Shown piece after piece: positions 33,179 to 39,382 of a stretch of 39,382 nt of DNA. The notes under the pieces are model-generated. The model was not told the DNA's origin. It saw nothing but the letters and a program-made list of their open reading frames with translations, and made no database searches. Position 1 is the first letter of the stretch; each line of letters opens with the position of its first letter. Made by a program: the position numbers and the translations under genes. Source of the stretch: Firmicutes bacterium UBA6132 (GTDB taxonomy: Bacteria; Bacillota_A; Clostridia; Tissierellales; Sedimentibacteraceae); contig DIVM01000180.1 of assembly GCA_002435835.1 (NCBI GenBank), positions 1 through 39,382 on the forward strand, written 5' to 3'.

Positions 33179-33213
33179 GTTATAGCAAAATAAAATCTAT
33201 TGGAGGTCATATT

Positions 33214-34200
33214 TTGAATATTACTAACGAACAAGTTAAAAACATGTATCAAACTATGCTTAAGATTCGTAAATTTGAAACAAGAGCAAAGGATTTATTT
33301 GCTGAAGGCAAAATTCCTGGATTTGTTCATCTTTATATAGGAGAAGAAGCAACAGCCACAGGCGCTTGTGCTAATTTAAGAGATGAAGATTATATTACGA
33401 GTACTCACAGGGGACATGGCCATATAATTGCTAAAGGCGGAGATTTAAAAAATATGATGGCTGAGCTTTTTGGAAAAGAAACAGGCTATTGCAAAGGTAA
33501 AGGCGGATCAATGCATATAGCCGATGCAACGAAAGGTATCCTTGGTGCAAACGGTATCGTTGGTGCGGGACATAATATAGCAGCTGGTGCAGGATTAGCA
33601 ATTCAATATAAGAAAACTGATCAAGTTTGTGTATGTTTCTTTGGTGATGCTTCTACAAATCAAAGTACATTCCATGAATCAATGAATTTAGCAAGCGTTT
33701 GGAAATTGCCGGTAATATTCGTTTGTGAAAACAATGGATATGGTATTTCAGTAAGCCAAGCAAGACATCAAGCTATAACTGATGTTTCTGTAAGAGCTTC
33801 AGCTTATAATATGCCTGGAGTAACTATTGATGGCAATGATATATTTGCAGTTTATGAAGCTGTAGGCGAAGCAGTTTCAAGAGCAAGAAAAGGACAAGGA
33901 CCTACACTTGTGGAATGCAAAACATACAGGTGGAGAGGACACTTCGAAGGTGATATGACTGTTTACAGACCTGATGGAGAATTAGATGCATGGTTGAAGA
34001 AAGACCCTATTCCAAGAATTGAAAAATATATGTTAGAAAACAATATTATGTCAGAAGCAGAAATTGCTAATGAAAATGCTGCAGTAGACAATATGATAAA
34101 AGATGCTGAAAAATTTGCAGAAGAAAGCAGTGTAGCTACATTAGAATCAGCATTGGTAGATATTTATTCTGATATAGTTGAGGAGGGCAGAGTAAGATGA
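33214..34200 (+). CDS. acoA: Acetoin dehydrogenase E1 alpha subunit
   Basis: Thiamine diphosphate-dependent subunit that, with AcoB, cleaves acetoin and loads the acetyl unit on AcoC. The TTG start at 33214 follows GGAGG by seven bases. The 328 residues include LYIGEEATATGACANLRDEDYITSTHRGHGH, YCKGKGGSMHIAD, and the cofactor motif GDASTNQSTFHESMNLASVWKLPVIFVCENN. The composition of the operon, with acoX and acoR, identifies acetoin rather than pyruvate or branched-chain oxo acids as substrate. Overlaps acoB by four bases. Confidence 0.94.
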   Translation: MNITNEQVKNMYQTMLKIRKFETRAKDLFAEGKIPGFVHLYIGEEATATGACANLRDEDYITSTHRGHGHIIAKGGDLKNMMAELFGKETGYCKGKGGSMHIADATKGILGANGIVGAGHNIAAGAGLAIQYKKTDQVCVCFFGDASTNQSTFHESMNLASVWKLPVIFVCENNGYGISVSQARHQAITDVSVRASAYNMPGVTIDGNDIFAVYEAVGEAVSRARKGQGPTLVECKTYRWRGHFEGDMTVYRPDGELDAWLKKDPIPRIEKYMLENNIMSEAEIANENAAVDNMIKDAEKFAEESSVATLESALVDIYSDIVEEGRVR

Positions 34201-35168
34201 GAAAAATGACTTATGCAGAAGGTATCAGAGAAGGTATGAGTGTAAAAATGAGAGAGAACCCAGATGTTTTCCTTTTTGGTGAAGATGTAGGAAAATTTGG
34301 CGGTTGCTTTGGTGTATCAGCAGGAATGTGGGATGAATTCGGAGAAATGAGAGTTAGAGATACTCCTATTTCTGAAGATGTAATAATAGGTGCAGCAGTT
34401 GGATCAGCTGCATGTGGATTAAAACCTATAGCAGAGTTAATGTTTATTGACTTTTTAACTGTCGGTATGGATCAATTAGTTAATCAAGCTGCTAAAATGA
34501 GATATATGTTTGGTGGAAAAATTAATCTTCCTATGGTTGTTCGTCTGCCAAGTGGCGGTGGGATCGGTGCAGCAGCTCAGCACTCTCAATCTCTTGAAGC
34601 ATGGGTAACTCATATTCCCGGATTAAAAGTTGTATATCCTTCAAATGCGCAAGATGCATATGGTTTAATGTTAACTGCAATAGATGATGACAATCCTGTT
34701 ATGTTTATTGAAAATAAAGTGTTGTATTCAGTAAAAAGTGATGTAGAAGATGAGGTTAAACCAATACCATTTGGAAAAGCTTCTGTTTTGAGAGAAGGAG
34801 CGGATGTTACATTAATTTCTTATGGACGTCAAGTATTGGATTGCTTAAAAGCTGCTGAAAATTTAGCTAAAGATGGAATAAATGCAGAAGTAATAGATTT
34901 AAGATCATTATTTCCTCTTGATAAAGCTACTATATTTAAATCATTAGAAAAAACACATAAGGTTGTTATAGTTAGTGAAGAAGCTAAGAGAGGCGCATTT
35001 ACAGGCGAAATCGCATCAATAATAGCTGAAGAAAGTTTCTTTGAATTAGATGCTCCAATAAAAAGAGTAGGCGCATTAAATACACCTGTCCCTTTTGCTA
35101 CTAACTTGGAAAATTATGTATTGCCTAATGAACAGGATATTGTATTAGCAGTAAAATCACAGTTTTAA
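34197..35168 (+). CDS. acoB: Acetoin dehydrogenase E1 beta subunit
   Basis: Partner of AcoA in the alpha2-beta2 E1 component. Its 323 residues show MTYAEGIREGMSVKMRENPDVFLFGEDVGKFGG, DTPISEDVIIGAAVGSAACGLKPIAELMFIDF with the activating glutamate of the cofactor, LPSGGGIGAAAQHSQSLEAWVTHIPGLKVVYPS, and the C-terminal transketolase domain from TLISYGRQV. Its ATG lies within the end of acoA (GATGA). Confidence 0.94.
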   Translation: MRKMTYAEGIREGMSVKMRENPDVFLFGEDVGKFGGCFGVSAGMWDEFGEMRVRDTPISEDVIIGAAVGSAACGLKPIAELMFIDFLTVGMDQLVNQAAKMRYMFGGKINLPMVVRLPSGGGIGAAAQHSQSLEAWVTHIPGLKVVYPSNAQDAYGLMLTAIDDDNPVMFIENKVLYSVKSDVEDEVKPIPFGKASVLREGADVTLISYGRQVLDCLKAAENLAKDGINAEVIDLRSLFPLDKATIFKSLEKTHKVVIVSEEAKRGAFTGEIASIIAEESFFELDAPIKRVGALNTPVPFATNLENYVLPNEQDIVLAVKSQF

Positions 35169-35177
35169 ATAAATTGT

Positions 35178-35214
35178 AAACAGCGCAGCTTGATATAGAA
35201 AAGCTGCGTTGTTT
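35178..35214 (+). other. Strong hairpin between acoB and acoX
   Basis: AAACAGCGCAGCTT (35178-35191) pairs along all 14 bases (one G-T) with AAGCTGCGTTGTTT (35201-35214). No immediate T-run follows, although ATTATTTTTAT comes ten bases later. It may cause partial termination or protect the acoAB part of the message, making the E1 subunits more abundant. Confidence 0.55.
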
Positions 35215-35249
35215 ATAAAAATATTATTTTTATAGGAGGGTACGTATTC

Positions 35250-36245
35250 ATGATTTCCATAGGAATAATAGCAAATCCTGCATCTGGCAAGGACATCCGA
35301 AGGCTTGTGTCACATGCTACAGTTATAGATAACAATGAAAAAATTAATATTGTAGAAAGAATTGTCTTAGGTGCTCAAGCGCTGGGTGTAGAGAGTGTGT
35401 ATATGATTCCTGACTCCTATAATATGGGATATAGAGTTGAAGATAAGCTTAACACTTGTGATGAGTTAAAATGTGAAATAAATGTAATTAATATGTTTCG
35501 ATTTGACGGAATAGAAGATACTCTTAAAGCAGCAGAATTTATGGAAAATTTAAATGTAGGATGCATAGTTGTTTTAGGCGGTGATGGAACAAACAGAGCA
35601 GTTGCTAAAGTTATTAAAAATACTCCATTAATATCTATTTCTACAGGGACGAACAATGCTTATCCTGTCATGATGGAGGGAACTATTGCAGGCATAGCTG
35701 CAGCAGCAGTTGCTTCAAACCGTTTTAATAATAGTTTATTTGTTGAAAAAGATAAACGAATAGAAATTTATAAAGAAAATGAACTTAAAGATATTGCATT
35801 AATTGATGCAGTAATATCTAAAGATTTATTTGTTGGATCAAAAGCTATCTGGGATATGAATAATATAGAAAAAATATTTGTATCAAGAGCTCATCCTGCA
35901 TCAATAGGATTTTCATCAGTAGTTGGATGCAAGAAAATAATTTATACTAATGATGATTACGGAGCTTATGTGGATTTAAAAAGTAATGATACAAAAATAA
36001 TGGCAGCAGTTGCAGCAGGTATTGTTATTCCTATATCTGTTTCTGAGCCGGTAATATTAAATTTTGATGATGAATATGAATATATAACCAAATCAAGAGG
36101 GACAATTGCCCTCGATGGAGAGAGAGAAATACAGTTTTTAGAAAATCAAAAATATATTTTTAAAATTTCAAGAAATGGTCCAAATCATGTAAATGTTAAA
36201 AAGGTTTTAGAAACAGCACAAATAAATGGATTTTTTACAGCCTAA
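35250..36245 (+). CDS. acoX: Acetoin catabolism protein AcoX (NAD kinase-like fold)
   Basis: The 331-residue protein belongs to the ATP-NAD kinase/AcoX family. The N-terminal half contains IGIIANPASGKDIRRLV, and the nucleotide-binding block VVLGGDGTNRAVAKV followed by PLISISTGTNNAYP, which are the GGDGT and ASTGTNN-type motifs of NAD and diacylglycerol kinases. AcoX is found in acetoin operons, but its reaction is not established; deletion data from other bacteria indicate it is not essential for the enzyme complex itself. GGAGG precedes ATG 35250. Gene order acoA-acoB-acoX-acoC-lpd matches other Firmicutes closely. Confidence 0.9.
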   Translation: MISIGIIANPASGKDIRRLVSHATVIDNNEKINIVERIVLGAQALGVESVYMIPDSYNMGYRVEDKLNTCDELKCEINVINMFRFDGIEDTLKAAEFMENLNVGCIVVLGGDGTNRAVAKVIKNTPLISISTGTNNAYPVMMEGTIAGIAAAAVASNRFNNSLFVEKDKRIEIYKENELKDIALIDAVISKDLFVGSKAIWDMNNIEKIFVSRAHPASIGFSSVVGCKKIIYTNDDYGAYVDLKSNDTKIMAAVAAGIVIPISVSEPVILNFDDEYEYITKSRGTIALDGEREIQFLENQKYIFKISRNGPNHVNVKKVLETAQINGFFTA

Positions 36246-36318
36246 TGTTAGGTGAACTTTGAATATATTTGAATTTTAGGAATAATGTTTTTTACCATAT
36301 ATATAATAGGAGGTAAAT

Positions 36319-37626
36319 ATGGCAAAATATATAGTAATGCCAAAGTTGGGGTTGACTATGGCAGAAGGAGTAATTTCAAATTGGAGAAAGCAAGAAGGAG
36401 ATACAATTAAATCCGGAGATGTTCTTTTTGATGTTGAAACAGATAAATTGAATAATGAAGTTGAAGCAACTATAAATGGCGTATTAAGAAAAATATTAGC
36501 AAGTGATGGAACAGTTCCTGTTTTAGCACCTGTAGCAATTGTTGGAGAATCTGACGAAGATATATCAGAATTATTAAAACAAGCAGGGGGAAATAAAGAA
36601 ACAGAAAAAACTGAAGTAAAATCAGAAACAAAAGCACCAGAAGCACAGATTGCAGCAACCATAACAAGCGGCAGAGTAAAAGCTTCACCGAGAGCAAAAA
36701 AACTTGCTCAAGATATGAAAATAGATATTTCATTTGTAACAGGAACAGGACCTGATGGTTCAGTTACAGAAAATGATATAAAAAATTACCAGGAAAAATC
36801 AAAAGAAGAAAAGAATAAAGTTTCACCCACAGCTCAAGTTGTAGCAGGACAATTAGGAGTAGATACAAATAAAATTGAAAAAGATTCACGTATAATGAAA
36901 GAAGATGTAATTAAATTTAAACTCAGTGAAGAATTAGAAAAACATGCAGCACCACAGGAATACAGAAAACCTATGAGCATCATGAGAAAAGTAATAGCAA
37001 GAAGAATGCTTGAAAGCAAACAAATTTCTCCTACAGTTAATTATAATATTAAAGTTGATACATCTGCAATGAAACAAATAAGAGAAGATGTAAAAGATGT
37101 TATGAAAATATCGTATAACGATATTTTAGTAAAAATTTTATCAAAAGTACTATTAGAATTTCCATTATTAAACAGTTCTGTTGACGGCAATGATATTATA
37201 ACAAGAAATTATGTAAATATAGGTGTTGCTGTTGCATTGCCAGAAGGTTTATTAGTTCCTGTAGTTAAATATGTAAATGTAAAAGGACTAAAAGAAATTT
37301 CAACAGAAATTAAAAAATTGTCATCAAAAGCCAAAAGGAATGAATTGACACCTGATGATCTTACAGGAGGAACATTTACAATAAGCAATATAGGAATGTA
37401 CGGAGTTGAATCATTCACACCTATAGTAAATCAACCTGAAGTAGCAATACTTGGTGTTAACGCAATAAAAGAAGAGACTGTAGTTGAAAATGGAGAAATA
37501 AAAATTAAACCATTGATGAATTTAAGTTTGACGGCAGACCACAGAGCAGTGGACGGAGCAGTAGCTGCTGAATTTTTAGCAAAATTAAAGGAAAATATTG
37601 AGAAGCCGGGATTGCTTTTATTGTAA
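36319..37626 (+). CDS. acoC: Dihydrolipoamide acetyltransferase E2 of the acetoin dehydrogenase complex
   Basis: E2 core of the complex, taking the acetyl group from AcoAB and passing it to CoA. Residues 1-78 are a lipoyl domain with the lipoylated Lys43 in ETDKLNNE. Next comes a peripheral-subunit-binding domain (about 117-155, VKASPRAKKLAQDM...GSVTENDI), then a second, weaker copy (about 173-208, VSPTAQVVAGQLGVD). The catalytic domain occupies 215-435, with the conserved HRAVDG: His408 and Asp412. Two binding domains in a 435-residue E2 is worth noting. It has an alanine/lysine-rich linker. GGAGG precedes the ATG. Confidence 0.93.
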   Translation: MAKYIVMPKLGLTMAEGVISNWRKQEGDTIKSGDVLFDVETDKLNNEVEATINGVLRKILASDGTVPVLAPVAIVGESDEDISELLKQAGGNKETEKTEVKSETKAPEAQIAATITSGRVKASPRAKKLAQDMKIDISFVTGTGPDGSVTENDIKNYQEKSKEEKNKVSPTAQVVAGQLGVDTNKIEKDSRIMKEDVIKFKLSEELEKHAAPQEYRKPMSIMRKVIARRMLESKQISPTVNYNIKVDTSAMKQIREDVKDVMKISYNDILVKILSKVLLEFPLLNSSVDGNDIITRNYVNIGVAVALPEGLLVPVVKYVNVKGLKEISTEIKKLSSKAKRNELTPDDLTGGTFTISNIGMYGVESFTPIVNQPEVAILGVNAIKEETVVENGEIKIKPLMNLSLTADHRAVDGAVAAEFLAKLKENIEKPGLLLL

Positions 37627-37644
37627 AGCACAGGAGGTGTCAGG

Positions 37645-39033
37645 ATGAAAATAGCAATATTAGGAGGAGGCCCCGGTGGCTACGTTGCTGCAATAAGAGC
37701 AGCCCAGTTAGGTGCCGAAGTAACTCTCATAGAAAAAGATAAAGTAGGAGGGACATGTTTAAACAGAGGATGTATCCCAACTAAGGTTCTTTTGCATACT
37801 TCTGTTGAAATGGAAAATGTAAATAAAGAATTTAAAGAAATAGGAATAGATATAACAAAAGCTGAAATAAACTGGAAACAGCTACAAAATAGAAAAGATA
37901 AAATAATAAAAAAGTTAGTTGCTGGAGTGGATAATTTATTAAAAAGCAACAAAGTTACAAAAATATCAGGCGAGGGAAGTTTCAAAAGCAAAAATGAAAT
38001 AATAGTTAAAAATGGCGGGTCAGAGTCAATAGTTAATTTTGATTATGCTGTTATTGCTACAGGGTCAATACCTGTTATTATTCCATTGCCAGGAGTAAAT
38101 CTGCCAGGAGTTATAACAAGTGATGAAGTTTTGTCATTAAGTGAAGTTCCAAAAAGTATGGCAATTATTGGCGGAGGTGTAATAGGAACTGAAATAGCCA
38201 GTGTTTATTCAACATTAGGATGCAAGGTGTCCATAGTTGAAATGCTTCCAAATATTGTAGCTAATATGGATAAAGATATAGTTCAGCCATTAAAGGAAAA
38301 GTTGATAAAAAGCGGTGTAAATATTTATTTGAATACTAAAGTCGTATCTGTTTCGGAATCATCTGAAGGACTTATGTTAAATGCAACATCAGAACAAGGG
38401 GAATTATCTATACTTGCTGAAAAAGTACTGTTGTCCATTGGAAGAAAGCCTGTTATAGACAATCTTAATTTAGATTTAATTGGAGTTAAAACCGAAAGAG
38501 GAAGAATATTAGTCAACAAAAATATGCAGACAAACATAAACAATATTTATGCTGTAGGAGATTGCAATGGAGGAGTTATGCTTGCTCACGTTGCATCTGC
38601 AGAAGGAACAGTTGCTGTTGAAACAATAATGAATAAAAAACCTCAAGTTGATTTTAAAACAATTCCATATTGTGTTTACACAAAACCAGAACTTGCAGGT
38701 GTAGGCCTGACCGAGGAACAGGCAAAGGAAGCGGGATTTAACATCAAAGTAGGTGTTGCACCAATGTACATTAACGGAAAATCAATGATAGAAAGCGACA
38801 CAGAAGGAATAGCAAAATATATTACAGATGCAGCAACAGGAGAAATATTAGGACTTCATATGGCTGGACCAAGAGCTACTGATTTAATAGTAGAAGGAGC
38901 TTTGGCAATTAGACTTGAAGCTACTGTAGATGAAATAACTTCTACAATCCATGCACATCCTACAGTTGGAGAAATTCTCCATGAAGCAGCCCATGCTGTT
39001 CATGGTCAATCTATTCATATTCCTAAAAAATAG
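37645..39033 (+). CDS. lpdA: Dihydrolipoyl dehydrogenase E3
   Basis: FAD enzyme that reoxidises the dihydrolipoyl group of AcoC with NAD. Of 462 residues the FAD-binding glycine motif GGGPGG is at 7-12, the redox disulfide Cys38/Cys43 is in GGTCLNRGCIPTK, the NAD motif is IGGGVIGTEIAS (about 175), the second FAD motif is VGDCNGG, and the active-site His438-Glu443 pair is in HAHPTVGE. It has no N-terminal lipoyl domain, unlike some E3 enzymes of clostridial acetoin operons. AGGAGGTG precedes the ATG; the gene follows acoC by 18 bases and is the last of the operon. Confidence 0.95.
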   Translation: MKIAILGGGPGGYVAAIRAAQLGAEVTLIEKDKVGGTCLNRGCIPTKVLLHTSVEMENVNKEFKEIGIDITKAEINWKQLQNRKDKIIKKLVAGVDNLLKSNKVTKISGEGSFKSKNEIIVKNGGSESIVNFDYAVIATGSIPVIIPLPGVNLPGVITSDEVLSLSEVPKSMAIIGGGVIGTEIASVYSTLGCKVSIVEMLPNIVANMDKDIVQPLKEKLIKSGVNIYLNTKVVSVSESSEGLMLNATSEQGELSILAEKVLLSIGRKPVIDNLNLDLIGVKTERGRILVNKNMQTNINNIYAVGDCNGGVMLAHVASAEGTVAVETIMNKKPQVDFKTIPYCVYTKPELAGVGLTEEQAKEAGFNIKVGVAPMYINGKSMIESDTEGIAKYITDAATGEILGLHMAGPRATDLIVEGALAIRLEATVDEITSTIHAHPTVGEILHEAAHAVHGQSIHIPKK

Positions 39034-39044
39034 ATAATAATTTA

Positions 39045-39080
39045 AAGAGAAGTCTAAAACAATTTGGCTTCTCTTATTTT
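39045..39080 (+). terminator. Terminator of the acetoin operon
   Basis: AAGAGAAGTC (39045-39054) pairs with GGCTTCTCTT (39066-39075) over ten bases with an 11-base loop, followed by ATTTT. The remaining bases to 39219 hold only weak promoter-like sequences. Confidence 0.7.
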
Positions 39081-39219
39081 GATGATTAAGAGAAAATCTT
39101 AGGTTTAATTAAATTATTAATAATAATATTAAAATCGACTTGCTTTTTTGAAAACATTCTGTTAAAGTTGAAATAATCCATATATATTTTGGAAAATATT
39201 TAAATAAGGAAGTATACAT

Positions 39220-39382
39220 ATGAGTGAAGATAAAGAACAATGTGGTGGCTGCCAAGATGAAGAATGTGGTTGTGGCTGTGGAGATCATGAAGAAGAAATT
39301 TTAACTATTACACTTGAAGATGGAACTGAAGTTGAATGTGCAGTTATTGCGTTATTCCCAGTTGGAGATAAAGAATATATTG
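39220..39382 (+). CDS. DUF1292 family protein, N-terminal part, runs off the right edge
   Basis: ATG 39220 follows AAGGA. The visible 54 codons give a Cys/Gly/acidic start (MSEDKEQCGGCQDEECGCGCGDHEEE, six cysteines) and then ILTITLEDGTEVECAVIALFPVGDKEYI, the recognisable beginning of DUF1292, a small protein family of unknown function in Firmicutes. The cysteine-rich head could bind metal. It is incomplete at the window end. Confidence 0.85.
   Translation, partial: MSEDKEQCGGCQDEECGCGCGDHEEEILTITLEDGTEVECAVIALFPVGDKEYI

Overview
The window is AT-rich, densely packed DNA from a Gram-positive anaerobe, most likely a member of the Clostridia. A Sedimentibacter/Tissierella-like organism is my guess from gene content, not something the sequence proves. 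The evidence is strong GGAGG ribosome-binding sites, a CarD plus PIN/TRAM pair, transketolase split into two genes, CsaB/TagA wall-polymer enzymes and a sigma54-driven acetoin dehydrogenase operon. No rRNA, tRNA, CRISPR array or intact insertion sequence is visible.

Layout. (1) 1-227, minus: the start of a secreted, probably SLH-type surface protein, preceded by a riboswitch-like leader with a terminator and a perfectly matched alternative pairing segment. (2) 653-7232, plus: a complete peptide ABC transporter operon (binding lipoprotein, two permeases, two ATPases) ending in a beta-lactamase-fold serine hydrolase, followed by a 30-codon ORF and a structured inverted-repeat region. (3) 7539-10803, minus: a small exported protein, then a DHHW/AlgX-like and an MBOAT (AlgI-like) protein forming a cell-surface O-acetylation unit. 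(4) 10950-18431, plus: a methyltransferase, a DUF5693 membrane protein, CsaB, TagA, a transaldolase and split transketolase. (5) 18604-21490: CarD, a membrane PIN/TRAM protein, and a DUF421/DUF4363 pair. (6) 21557-22447, minus: a fumarylacetoacetase-family hydrolase. (7) 22603-29831, plus: an unusual three-gene operon. (8) A NUDIX gene broken by an in-frame stop, and a Lin0512-family gene. (9) 30932-39033: acoR, a sigma54 promoter, and acoA-acoB-acoX-acoC-lpd. The window closes in the start of a DUF1292 protein.

The best candidate for an undescribed system is region 7. A 1630-residue protein joins an HD phosphohydrolase domain, a long helical repeat region, an NMN-adenylyltransferase-like nucleotidyltransferase, a GNAT-like domain and a phosphoribosyltransferase-like domain. 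It overlaps by four bases a diverged LDH/MDH-fold dehydrogenase, which is followed by a flavodoxin-fold protein with a four-cysteine motif. A phosphoribosyltransferase plus a dinucleotide-forming adenylyltransferase is the chemistry used to build NAD, and two redox proteins follow. My hypothesis is synthesis, salvage or repair of a nucleotide cofactor, used by the two downstream oxidoreductases. The domains are read from motifs; the pathway is inference.

The acetoin operon is the clearest functional unit. AcoR should activate the sigma54 promoter at 33055-33070, and AcoAB, AcoC and Lpd together cleave acetoin to acetaldehyde and acetyl-CoA.
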